From Collybia mongolica (taxonomy: Eukaryota > Basidiomycota > Agaricomycetes > Agaricales > Clitocybaceae): a DNA stretch of 64,000 bases. The stretch spans positions 1,612,001 through 1,676,000 of the forward strand of contig JAAXNY010000013.1 in the NCBI GenBank assembly GCA_013420905.1, written 5' to 3'. Under the pieces are notes generated by a model. The model did no database searches. It was not told the DNA's origin and saw only the letters and a list, made by a program, of their open reading frames with translations. Below, piece by piece: positions 22,537 through 34,025 of this stretch; within the stretch, counting starts at the first letter, position 1; each line of letters begins with the position of its first letter. Both the position numbers and the translations under genes were made by a program.

Positions 22537-23118
22537 TCAAATCAAGTCAGGAATGATGAAGCAGGTGGTCCTTTCATCCCTCGGAGCCATACCAGCCAAA
22601 TTGCTCATGACATCAGCCGCGGTGATGTCCTCTGCGCTCCAGTTGGCTAGACTTGCTTGCTTCCAGCTCCTCCCAACAGGAATCCTTGTCAACCCAGAGC
22701 CAATTCCATATACCGCCTCCCCAGCGCTGTCCCAGAAAAAGGCAAATTTAGTGTAGTTATGGCTGAAGGAGATCAGGAAATGAGTGGTCCCTGTATTTTT
22801 GGTCTCGGTGGCGCCATTGCAGCTTGTGAGGTTGGCATTGCCATATGTAAGGAGGTGCAATTTGCCAGGTCCGCATGTGGTGACGATGACAGGGTGTCCC
22901 TGGACAAAGATTGTCATGGCATATGCTGGAAGAAGGGCGGAGAGGGGCCTGTGAGCTGTCAGTGTCAGATAAGGGGGGGTACCACTCACCTGGAAGTTAG
23001 AGTTTGATTTCCACTTGTTATACAACGCCGTGTGTATTATGTCAGACCTGTTGTGGTAGGAGATGAGAGTGTACATGTACGAGCTAAAGACCCATGCCTT
23101 CGGCACGGTGCCACACAA
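22537..23118 (-). CDS. Hypothetical protein, unrecognised
   Basis: An open frame of 193 codons runs on the minus strand in CpG-retaining DNA. Its first codon as drawn is TTG, and the frame continues a few codons upstream to a TAG, so the true start is probably in an upstream exon or lost. The sequence looks protein-like, with segments such as PKAWVFSSYMYTLISYH, IIHTALYNKWKSNSNF, MTIFVQGHPVIVTTCGPGKLH and FAFFWDSAGEAVYGIGSG, suggesting a soluble beta-rich protein, but I do not recognise the family. A GTGAGT...GACAG stretch (about 35 nt) in the middle resembles an intron, yet splicing it would break the frame. It lies beside the GC-rich element and ends before CpG-poor DNA. It could be the 3' part of a larger or broken gene. 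Confidence 0.4.
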   Translation of the reverse strand: MCGTVPKAWVFSSYMYTLISYHNRSDIIHTALYNKWKSNSNFQVSGTPPYLTLTAHRPLSALLPAYAMTIFVQGHPVIVTTCGPGKLHLLTYGNANLTSCNGATETKNTGTTHFLISFSHNYTKFAFFWDSAGEAVYGIGSGLTRIPVGRSWKQASLANWSAEDITAADVMSNLAGMAPRDERTTCFIIPDLI

Positions 23119-24506
23119 TGCTTTATCCCACTAATTGGCACAATTGCTAATCCAAATAATATGTATGACTTTATTTTGGTATGATAGGCCCTTGCTTGAA
23201 GGAAAGGATATGAGCTACTACTAATCTATGGGTAGACATTGAGGTGCTCATATTGTTTGTGACATTTATATCTGTTAACTACCTGTGATCTTGGCAATTA
23301 CTTGCCATGAGTGCTTGAAATTAGACTCACCTGGGTTAGAGTGTGGGTCAGATCCCCAACACCTGTGGAATCATATGTACCTTTTCCATAATATTGTAGG
23401 GGGGATGCCCAATATACTATCACAACTCTCAATATCAATATTCACTCATTGTTCATCAGATACCCTGCTATCAGCACCTCTTGCTATTGGCACCTGTACA
23501 CCCTGTTATTGTGATGCCCACTATGGCCACTCATATGCCTTACTCATTGCATCACCATCAGAGCACAGTGATTTGCTTGTATATAATATACCTTGTAACC
23601 CTGAGCCACATGGCAACAATGGGACTTCATAGCTATTATCTAGAATAAGTATATAGAATAGAAACCCCTAGCAAAGGATCCTCAGAGTATTCTCTTTGGA
23701 TTCCTCTGCTAGGTAAGTAGACAGCATTTACCTGACTTCTTAAATATGACTTTGGATTCCTCTGGCCAATTTTGGGTTAACACAACATGACATAGGACTG
23801 CCTTTACAACTATCAACCACCATTTTTCTGGACCTGTATCATACTTTACAGTAATCAGGCTATGGCACAGATATTCCAACAGATATTGTTCCTCTGACCC
23901 ATGTCCACAACCCCACAAATTAATCTATCATTTTGTGCCTCAAATTTCAAGACTGACTAAGGATTAGCCAAGTTATGATTAAAGTAGAATTGTTCATTAT
24001 TTTGAGTAAAGCCCTATCTTGAGGGTTCCAGGGCCTGTTTTAATTCCCACAGGTGTCTGCAAGCTAGACCAATATCCATACCTGTATGGGGTCAGGCAGA
24101 AAACCTGCAAGAGCACCTTATACACTCCTCCTGGAGCCATAAAAGCAAAGGGGCAGAACCCACTACTAAAGGAACAGAAATCTTGAGTTTGATACTAATT
24201 ACTGCTACAACCCACTCCAATAACAGAGGGGTACTTCCAGGTGAAACAACTGCTTCCTTGTAGTTTGTTCTCATTATAGCTTGAACAGATCATAAAAAAG
24301 TTTTTATATGGTTAGCTATGTATTTATTGAAAATAAGAAGTAATTGACCGATGTTTTGGCTGGGTCACATGATTGGTACAGTCATGTGCAGCAGACTATA
24401 AGAGAAGGATTTGAGAGTGATTACAAATAGCTGACAAATATTAGTCATGCTGACCAATGCTGACTCATCCTTGAACAATTCCCACATTGACTCTCCCATA
24501 TGTTAT
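23119..24506. other. CpG-depleted non-coding stretch
   Basis: No gene is supported. A 115-codon plus-strand frame at 23285-23632 has no motif or family resemblance and is probably chance. The sequence resembles the 6-20 kb decayed block. It ends at the 3' terminus of Helitron A. Confidence 0.4.
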
Positions 24507-24521
24507 AGACAAGCTTACGGC

Positions 24522-24538
24522 CCGTGGCTACGCCACGG
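24522..24538 (-). repeat. 3'-terminal hairpin of Helitron A
   Basis: A 7-bp stem with a 3-nt loop lies just inside the 3' end. The same hairpin recurs at 30510-30526 and 32791-32807 for the next two elements. In Helitrons such hairpins mark the end of rolling-circle transfer. Confidence 0.75.
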
Positions 24539-24697
24539 CACCGCTACGCTCACCCATGGCTCCACCACATAACCTTCAGCTTGCTGGGGCTCTGTCCCCA
24601 GGCCCCCTTTTAATCCCAACACTTTATTATATGCTTAATCTCAATATTTTAGGTATAAGCTTTTTCCCTTATAGAAATCATAATCTATATAATATTT

Positions 24698-27600
24698 CTA
24701 ATCTAAAAGCACCTCTTGGTAAACTACATTTTTGGTATACCTATTATTGTCTACAGTATCTGGTATAATAGCTTTGATTCTATATACTGATGTTGCACGT
24801 GAAATTGCAACATAAAACTGTCCATGTGTAAATACAGGAGACCTAAAGTCAAGTCCAACTTGGTGCAGTGATTGCCCTTGGGATTTGTTTATTGTCATAG
24901 AAAATCCCAGCCGTAAAGGTAGTTGCAACCTTGTCAATTTAAAAGGTATTAGGCTGTTAGATGGTATCATTCGGATTCTTGGGATAAATTCTTTATGCCC
25001 ATCATTTTGCCCCCCAATCAACCGTACTTCTACAACACGGTTGCTCATCTGTGTTATTATTCCCCTTGACCCATTGCAAACACCATCAACTGGGTTTAAG
25101 TTGCGCAATATCATGACAGGGCACCCCACCTTTAAAATTAGCTTAGATAGAGGTAGCCCTGATACATTGATAGAGTTCAGATATTCAACAGGATACATTG
25201 CTTCAGCCCCATCAATTCCTTCATGCACAATAGAATCAGCACTGTGGTACACCTTGCCATCTCCAGGAAACATATCCAGTACTTTTTTATTGAGAGAGTC
25301 AACATCATCATTTCTGGCAGAAAGAATAGCTCTCTCAGAATAAAATGTATCAGGTTTTAGGACAGGGTTTCCAATATCAGGATATATTGTGTCAATTAGA
25401 GACTCCACAGTATTCTCAGCACAGCAGAAGTTGTCAGGTAAGGTGACATTTCCATTGTCATCTGTAAGCTTCCCATGGCCAACTTCAACTTGCCATTTGG
25501 CAAAATTGGTTTCATTCTCAGTAACACCATTTAAGCGCATATTTTTGTTCAGCTTGAGTATCTGAAGCTCACTCCACAATGGAGAGCGCATGAGACAGGC
25601 ACCCACAGTCTGTGCACGTGAACCCTTAGGAACAACAGGTAGGATTTGTTGATAGTCACCACCAAATACCACAGTTAATCCCCCAAAGGTTCTATTATTT
25701 CCCCTAATATCCTGGCATAGCCAGTTAACTGCATCAAAGACATGGCGATGCTGCATAAGAGCCTCATCCCATAGTATGAGGTCAGTTTGTTGCAAAAGCT
25801 CAGCTTCTGGAGTCCCTTTACTAATTCCACATGTAGCTGATTCATGGACCTCCAGAGGAATTTTAAAGCGGAAGTGAGCAGTCCTTCCTCCTGCTAGTAA
25901 TAGTGCTGCAATTCCAGATGAAGCCACACATAAGACAATCTTTCTCTGGCCTCTGAAATAGCAACACAGGGTGTTATAGACAAATGTTTTGCCACAACCT
26001 CCAGAGCCATTGAGAAAGAATGATTGTCCAGACTTGGTTTCCACAGCTTCCTTGACTGCATTGAATGCAGCTTTCTGTTCATCATTCAGCTGTTCTGACC
26101 ATTCTAAATACTCTGCAAACTGTTCTGCATCATCATAATTCTGTTGCTCTTGAATAAGAGTATTTCCCAGCTGGATAGCCCAATCCATCTGAGATGTTGG
26201 CATTCCAATAATTGAAGTCAATGATTTGTTACTTCGTGCCAGTATCTGCTCAATCAGGTATAAACCATAGTCATAGACTTGCTCTTCTGTTGGATTTGCT
26301 ACACCTCCCTTTGTTCTTAGCCAGTGAGCAAGGTCATCACAAATATTCTCACGGAACTGGTTCCATAAGGCTATTGGATCAGAAGGCTGACATTCAGCCA
26401 GAATCATTGCAAATAGTGAACGGAGTTGTCTGCCTGTTTGCATAAGTGATGCCTCAGTCAAGGCTTGAATCCACTCCTGATCATCATCTAATAGTCCCCT
26501 TGCATGGCATGCCTCACAAAAAGAGGGATATAATCTGTCTTCAAAAGTGGCCAAATCTTCATAAGATTTTGGGCCTTTAACTGCAGTCAAAAGTAGGCGC
26601 AGATAGAAACGTTCCCCAGAAGCAGGATGAGCATAGTACATTCTGCCAATAGCAAAGCCCCGCTCTCTGAGTTTCCATTTTTTTGTTTTGTCTACCCAAA
26701 CAAATTTTTTAGGAAAGTCCTGATATAAGAGATCCTTGGCTTCATCAGGAAACTTGATATTAGCCTTAAAGAACCCTGTTAGTGTAGTATCTTGTGTGGC
26801 TGCTCTTTCCACAACTTGTTGCATAGGAACAGTACTATCAGCATCCCAAGTCACATTGTGTTGATCCTTTAGATGAACCTGAAGCCTTGTAACAGGAGGA
26901 TGCTCTTGGTGCATATGATATTGGAATATCCGCCAAATACCCTCACAGGGGGATATGTAACGTGCATCCAGATACAATTTAACTTCATCATTTTTGTTTC
27001 TGAACTCTGCAGTTGTGCGATCATGCCCTTTGTACACATATTTATATATATATTTGATAGACTTGATTGATATGACACATTCCAAATTTATGTGGCACTG
27101 GTACTTCCACAATAAATAAGGATTATAGGGAACTACCCATTGATTGTCCAAATCATAGTTGCCTACTTTGTATGGCTGAGCCAGTGGACACCTTCGATAA
27201 CTGGCATATGCATTTTCAGACAATGTAGTCATATGTTTAATAGGTTTTGGATAATATCTGATGCACTTCTTGTCTTCCATGCAGGGAGAGTCTTTGTTCA
27301 GGTTACCACATGGGCCATGGACCATAACTCTCTTGACCAATTCAAATAACTCAGGTTGTTCATTTGGATCAGGGAACTCAGCAGAGATCAGACTATCAAC
27401 ATCTTCAGGAGTTCTAAGTTTTGATTCTGGAGCCAAGAAGATAATCATATGCATATGAGGCAAACCACGTTTCTGAAATTCAATAGTATAAACTCTTGCA
27501 ACAGAGACACCCAAAACCCCTTGCTGGACAATATCTTTCAGAAGCTCTTTCATTTTAAGTTTGAAGACTCTGGAGATTAGATCAGGTCTGTCAGATGCCT

Positions 27601-29913
27601 TTTGCCCAGGTAAGAGTTCTCTTTTGATCTCAGGCCAGTTAGGATCAGCAGTAGCTGTTAAGAACAGATCAGCACCTTTGAAATGCCGGTTCAGAGCAAG
27701 TGCATCCTGGCAGCATTGGGTCATAAAGCGTGTTCCTGCTGTAAAGGATGAAGGCAAAATAGTGCGCTTTCCCAAGTCATCACCATCAATTTCAGGGTTG
27801 TGATGTATAGCATCTGCTAAGCCTTTATATAAATCAGAACGCAGCTTTGACTGGTTTCCTGCAATATACTAAAGACGGTGCTACTCAGTTGTAGCCCATG
27901 AGTCCACAACATATTCCTGGAAAAGTTTTCCAGCACGAAATATGTGATCTGTTTCTCCTTGGCAGGGGTGCAGGCGATAGCCAAAGTACTCTGCCTGAGT
28001 AACATGTTTATGCCTTCTTCTGACAGCTCTTACTTGTCCACCTTCTGCATCTGAGTTATCAGATGACTCAGATTCATTATTATTCTGAGTGTTATGCTCT
28101 ATATTTGGATGCCACTGCAACTGTCCAGTTGGAAACAGCAATACAAAATGGAGTGATGGATACAAAGGATGCAGTTCATTGATGCGCTTTAAGCCACCAC
28201 GTCGTGAATGAAGTATAATATCCCGATAATCAGTTTGGATATCTCCATCTCCAGGTAAAATGACAGCAATTTCATTAACAGAAGCAGATGGAAGGTTATA
28301 TTGTCTACGATCAGTTTCTTTTTCATAACATAGAGCAACACAGCAATCCTGCTCTGGAGGTAAATCCTTAATCAGTTCATATGCCTGTTTATAGGCTTGT
28401 ACACCTTGATGCTTTCTATATAGCACATCTTGTAAAATCTGCATGATATTCCTGCTTAATTGTCTGTTGGTGTTCATTCTTTGATTCAAGGCTTGCTCAG
28501 GATCATAGATATATATCTGAGCATAGGTGGGCAGCTTTCCTGGTGGAGGCAGCAATGATCCAGTAATGTGATGCAATGCTCCTTGTATTTTATAAACCCA
28601 AGGGGCCCGTCCATTGTTAAGATTGTTCATAACATTCAACCTTTTTCCAGCATCTTGGCCAACAGAAGTCATTGCCAATGCAGAGTTGTATTTTCTTATA
28701 TCATCCAAGAACTTTCTATGATGAATACTGCCATGAGTATATAGTTCCTTTACCTCAGGAGGCAGTTGATGTAGCAATGGTAGTTTGATCTTTCCCCTGA
28801 AACAACATGTGCCAAATTTTGGATTGTTAAGTGTTGACTTTGTTAATTTTTCAGACTCCCAATGTTTGGCTTGACAAAAAGGACATAGAACATTCATAGC
28901 CCCTAAATCATAAATTTGAATATTATTCTTATCAAATGGCTGCCTGGCTAGTGGAAGAGGTGCTGGAAGAGGTGGCTGTGCTGGAGGAAGCTGCAGTGGA
29001 GGAGGCATCTCAGGTAGTTGTGGCTGCAGTTCAGGCTGTGGATATAGAGGTGGATCAGGTACTGGTGGGAGACCTTGATTGGCCAGATTAAAAATACCAA
29101 CTAAAGGTTGTTGGACTTGTTCTATTGGAGCAGGAGCTAAAGCAACATGCTGTCTCCTTTGTCTATAAGGAGCAACTGGAGGCAAATTTGCAGCAGCAGC
29201 TCTTAATTCAGCAGCAGTCATGGGAATAGGCACAGCTGGAATAGGCCCTCTATTATATACAGCAGGAGCATTTGGAATTGCAGCCAATTGATTGCGTATT
29301 TGGCTGACTGACATTATAGGAGCAGCAGCAGCATGTGGTACAACATGCCCTGGTGCAGGGTAAACAGGCATAGGTATAGGAGCAGGCATAGGAGCAGGCA
29401 CAGGAGCAGGCACAGGAGCAGGCACAGGAGCAGGCACAGGAGCAGGCACAGGAGCAGGCACAGGAGCAGGCATAGGAACAGGCACAGGAGCAGGCACAGG
29501 AGCAGGCACAGGAGCAGGTACAGGAGCAGGCATAGGAACAGCAGGCATAGCAGGTACAGATACAGGAGCATTATCATTGGTAATTTGTGCAGCAGCAGCT
29601 CTTATCTCAGCAAGAGTCATTGGTGCAGAAGCAGGTACAGCAGCATGGCCTCTAAGAGGCACCAAGGGAGGTAAAGCAGCTAACTGCTGCCTTATCTGGC
29701 TTACTGACATTACAGAAGCTGGAGCAGGCCCATGTACAGGAACAACATTTACAGGATTGGCAGCTGGTAGGATCAGTGGAGCAGGATCAGGCTGGTGGTG
29801 GTGGTGTGGTGTTCTACGACGTGGAGGACTACCTATCTGTTGATTTGCATCACGGTTTGCCTGACGCCTGGCACTTCTTGGAGAAATGTTGAAATTAGAC
29901 CTGGATGAAGAAC
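24698..29913 (-). pseudogene. Helitron A Rep/helicase, broken by two stop codons
   Basis: The frame runs from about 29913 to the stop at 24698. Order: a Pro/Ala/Val-rich N-terminal linker with a 12-bp coding repeat; a zinc-finger-like CPFCQAKHW...CC region; the Helitron-like N-terminal domain (YFGYRLHP...RAGKLFQEYVVDSWA); the HUH nuclease motif GLPHMHM with the two-tyrosine region YIYKYVYKGHD; then a PIF1-type helicase with Walker A NGSGGCGKTF, Walker B LILWDEALM and the C-terminal motif MTINKSQGQSLHQVGLD. Two TAG codons at about 27866-27883 separate an upstream 609-codon frame from a 1025-codon frame. The Helitron B copy has CAG at both positions, so these are C-to-T losses. Apart from these stops the frame is clean, so inactivation appears recent. 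The product would have nicked and unwound DNA for rolling-circle transposition. Confidence 0.85.
29374..29541 (-). repeat. 12-bp minisatellite coding Pro-Ala-Pro-Val
   Basis: About fourteen tandem units of roughly ggagcaggcaca on the plus strand encode PAPV on the minus strand within the Helitron N-terminal linker. Helitron B has the equivalent, more diverged repeat at about 40111-40270, so unit number and sequence vary between copies. Confidence 0.85.
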
Positions 29914-30291
29914 CTTACCATAATTGCATGTATATATATTCTAATGTGACTCACATCAAATCACAGATCTATTCTATCTGATGTGAGATATTGAGTATTG
30001 TATAAAACATATAGAAAAGAGTAGACACACACCAAAATAATATAAATCCTGTTCCAGTATCAAGAAAAGCTGTTTAAACAGAAGTATCCACCTGATAGTG
30101 TATTAAGTCCCTTTTTATAGTAGAATCAGTGGAAGACACACTTGATATGCTGTCAGATAAGTGGAAAGAGTATGTAGATGGTAGACAGATGGTGGATAGA
30201 TGGCAAGATGATAAGAGCCAACCACCATCAGTCTGCTTTGTAGGTCATGTGATTATTAGTCATGGGGAGTCATGTGTTGTAGAGCCAGTGA

Positions 30292-30355
30292 TTTGAGCAG
30301 GTGATGTGAGCTGGTTTGAGCAGGTGACTTTGCATGTGACTTAAGCAGGTGACTT
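30292..30355. repeat. GAGCAGGTGACTT-like repeats near the Helitron A 5' end
   Basis: Several imperfect copies of a 13-14 bp unit (gagcaggtgatgt, gagcaggtgactt, aagcaggtgactt) lie 120-180 bp inside the 5' end. Equivalent arrays occur in the remnant (about 32575-32634) and in Helitron B (41011-41075). Confidence 0.7.
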
Positions 30356-30486
30356 CCCAACTTTTGCTGCTTTGTCATCCTTAGTCAGTGCTCTACTTAA
30401 AAGACAACTTTTCTTTGCTTTGTCAGACTTAGTCAGCGCTTAGTCAGGATTAGTCACAATCAAATTCACACGGCCGTAGTACTTTA

Positions 30487-32752
30487 ATATAGACAGACAA
30501 GCTTATGGCCCGTGGCTACGCCACGGCACTGTGGCACTGGGCCATGGTTCATCACAGATCCTCCAGGTTGCTGGGGGCTCTGCCCCCAGACCCCCCCCTG
30601 GAATATTTATCATATCTCATATCTCAATTTTTTAGTCATTACTTTACTTTTATGGAGAAATCTTATATACTATATCCAGCATATCCTATAACCCAATGTC
30701 CTATAAAACCCCACATCATATCATTTCAGTTGCACCCCCATTCTTGCCCTTATCTTGCAAATTTTTTGGAGCTGGGTATCCTACTGCATCCTATTGCACA
30801 TACCTGGAAACAAATCATATACTCTTAGCTTACCATTTTTATTTCTATCCTATTCATATAGCCCATATCATACTTACAGTCACTCTTTATCTCTTAAGGC
30901 TCCAATTGTTTCATTTGTTTACTGTTTACCATTTCTGTTTAGTTTACTGACCACCTATCTAAATGGTCACCATGAGTGATGGGGGGGTGATACTACAGCA
31001 TGCTGTATTTATATTTACATCATATAACTTCCTATAATTGGCAAATGAAAACTGGCATATATTATAAATATCCATTCCATGGCTGTTAAGGAGATATGTA
31101 CTTATATAAAAGACAGCCAAGGCCTCTTAGATTTGTTCAAACTTCATCATTTTTTTTGTTGATGGTCCATTACCATTTACTTAATGCATTAATGTTTATT
31201 TGAGTCTTTCTGTCCTCAGTGGCCTTCTTGTTATTTGGTAAATGTTTAGTTTACACTGTTTTATAAACAAATACTAAATGGTTAGAGCCCTATAACCTCC
31301 TATACCTACAATTTTTATACTATCACCTCAGTCCTGCTTTCAGATATGGCCCTTTACTATTCCAATCCAGCAGTTGGTCAACCACCTTATGCATTATTGT
31401 CATATCCTATTTTACCCTGTCTTCCTGGTTTTACAAACCTACTCTTGCACATCCATATTTGTGTTATTGCTATATTTATGTCCATATTTCCCCTCTGTAG
31501 ATAAACAATCATATACATAACTTGGTTGAACTGTAACCCAAAACTGTGGATACAAATAGTCTAAGGTCAGATCCAACATTGTGTAGTTATTGTCCTACCA
31601 TATTTGTTAGTTGCCATACATAATCCAGCATAGAAGGGTAATTGATATTGGCTTAATTTAACAAATATCAGTTCTATTCAAAGTTCTTGAAATCAATTAT
31701 ACTATTTCACTTAATGATTTGCATTGGATTCCAGTTGCTTTAAATATAAGCTTAGAAAGAGGTAGTGATGATCCATGAATAGGGCTCAAGTATTCATTGG
31801 GGTACATGCTGTGGCTCCATCAATTCTGTCATATGCAACAGAATTTATAATGTGGTATGCATACCTTAGCATTTCCATGAATTATTTCCAGTATTTTGGA
31901 AGAGTTTATATCATTATATTTGGTGGAAAGAGAGTTTTTTTTAGTGTATAATGTATCAGGTTTTAAAACAGGATTTGTAATCTCAGAATACATTGCATTG
32001 ATTAAAGGCTTGATGGCAGAATTGATTAGGTAAAGTCATTTCCATGTTTGTCTGTATATTCTTGATTTGTAATTTTATAAGCAGTAGCACCATTTAAATA
32101 CCTATTTTACTGTTTTAGTTGAGCATCTGAAACTTGTCAGGCAGGATATACACACAAATAAGTTAAGGATAACAGATAATATTTGTTGACTTTAGTCCAC
32201 TTTAGTTGTGATTATCCTGTGCTGTAAAGCAGGTGATTATGTTTGTTTTGAGGCAGGTGACTTAGCATGTGATCATGACCTGGATAGAACTTTTTTATTA
32301 TAAATATAATGCAATATGATGTAATTAAAATAGGGTTTGTTTGGAATATATTGTGTGAATTAAAGGTTTTATAGCAGAATTGGTCAGGTAAAAGTCATTT
32401 TCATTTTTGTCTGTCTGTAATTTCATGAGCAGTAGCACCATTTGAATGTATTTTTTATAAAATAGTTTGAGCATCTGAAATTTATGAGGAAGTGTGCATA
32501 CAGATGGGTTAATATTTATTGATTTTGTGCGCTTTGGAGGTCATGTGACGTGCTGGTTATGTTGTGTTTTGAGGCAGGTGATTTGAGCTGGTTTGAGCAG
32601 GTGATTTGAGCAGGTGACTTGAGCAGGTGACTTTAACAAATTTTCTTGCTTTGTCATCCTTAGTCAGCACTCTACTTATAAGACAACTTTTTTTGCTGCT
32701 TTGTCAGACTTAGTCAGCGCTTAGTCAGGATTAGTCACAATCAAATTCACAC
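30487..32752 (-). mobile_element. Degenerate Helitron remnant D
   Basis: It has the same 3' hairpin (30510-30526) and the same 5' end (caatcaaattcacac to 32752) as Helitrons A and B, with only shattered helicase coding sequence between. The stretch around 31560-32130 aligns by eye with the helicase C-terminal part of A (for example the caagtccaac...attgccctt region) but is full of indels. A segment at about 31965-32180 is repeated in diverged form at about 32325-32540. It is a non-autonomous, internally deleted and partly duplicated copy lying between the two long elements. Confidence 0.7.
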
Positions 32753-34025
32753 GGCCATAGTACTTTAATATAGACAGACAAGCTTACGGCCCGTGGCTAT
32801 GCCACGGCACTGCTACACTCATGGCTCCACCACAGAACCTTCAGCTTGCTGGGGCTCTGTCCCCAGGCCCCCTTTTAATCCCAATCCTTTATTATGTCCT
32901 CAAAACAAATGTTTTAGGTGTAAACTTTTTCCCCTATAGAAATCATAATCTATATAATATTTCTAATCTAAAAGGACCTCTTGGTAAACTACATTTTTGG
33001 TATACCTATTATTGTCTGCAGTATCTGGTATAATAGCTTTGATTCTATGTACTGATGTTGCACATGAAATTGCAACATAAAACTGTCCATGTGTAAATAC
33101 AGGAGACCTAAAGTCAAGTCCAACTTGGTGCAGTGATTGCCCTTGGGATTTGTTGATTGTCATAGAAAATCCCAGCTGTAAAGGTAGTTGCAACCTTGTC
33201 AATTTAAAAGGTATCAAACTGTTAGATGGTATCATTCAGATCCTTGGGATAAATTCTTTATGCCCATCATTTTGCCCCCCAATCAACCGTACTTCTACAA
33301 CACGGTTGCTCATCCATGTTATTATTCCCCTTGACCCATTGCAAACACCATCAACTGGGTTCAAGTTGCGCAATATTATGACAGGGCACCCCACCTTTAA
33401 AGTTAGCTTAGATAGAGGTAGCCCTGATACATTGATAGATTTCAGATATTCAACAGGATACATTGCTTCAGCTCCATCAATTCCTTCATGTGCAATAGAA
33501 TCAGCACTGTGGTACACCTTGCCATCTCAGGAAATATATTCAGTACTTTTTTATTGAGAGAGTCAACATCATCATTTCTGGCAGAAAGAATAGCTCTCTC
33601 AGAATAAAATATATCAGGTTTTAGGACAGGGTTTCCAATATCAGGATATATTGTGTCAATTAGAGACTCCACAGTATTCTCAGCACAGCAGAAGTTGTCA
33701 GGTAAGGTGACATTTCCATTGTCATCTGTAAGCTTTCCATGGCCAACTTCAACTTGCCAGTTGGCAAAATTGATTTCATCCTCAGTAACACCATTTAAGC
33801 GCAAATTTTTGTTCAGTTTGAGTATCTGAAGCTCATCCCACAATAGAGAACGCATGAGACAGGCACCCACAGTTTGTGCACGTGAACCCTTAGGAACAAC
33901 AGGTAGGATTTGTTGATAGTCACCACCAAATACTACAGTTAATCCCCCAAAGGTTCTATTATCTCCTCTAATATCCTGGCATAGCCGGTTAACTGCATCA
34001 AAGACATGACAATGCTGCATAAGAG

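Larger units (their letters stand above)
24507..30471 (-). mobile_element. Helitron A, full length
   Basis: A roughly 5.96-kb rolling-circle transposon on the minus strand. The 3' end (low coordinates) carries a hairpin, CCGTGGC-TAC-GCCACGG at 24522-24538, and ends near AAGCTTGTCT. The 5' end (high coordinates) is defined by where similarity to Helitron B and to the remnant D stops, at aaattcacac (30471). Coding is by a Rep/helicase gene. A 5'-TC and a 3'-CTRR terminus, typical of classical Helitrons, are not obvious. Confidence 0.85.

Noticed and set aside
23285..23632. 115-codon plus-strand frame
   Set aside because: CpG-depleted surroundings, no motif, and composition like translated non-coding DNA.
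29333..29674. Plus-strand Arg/His/Ser repeat protein
   Set aside because: It is the antisense reading of the PAPV minisatellite in the Helitron gene, as are the Leu/Cys-rich frames there.
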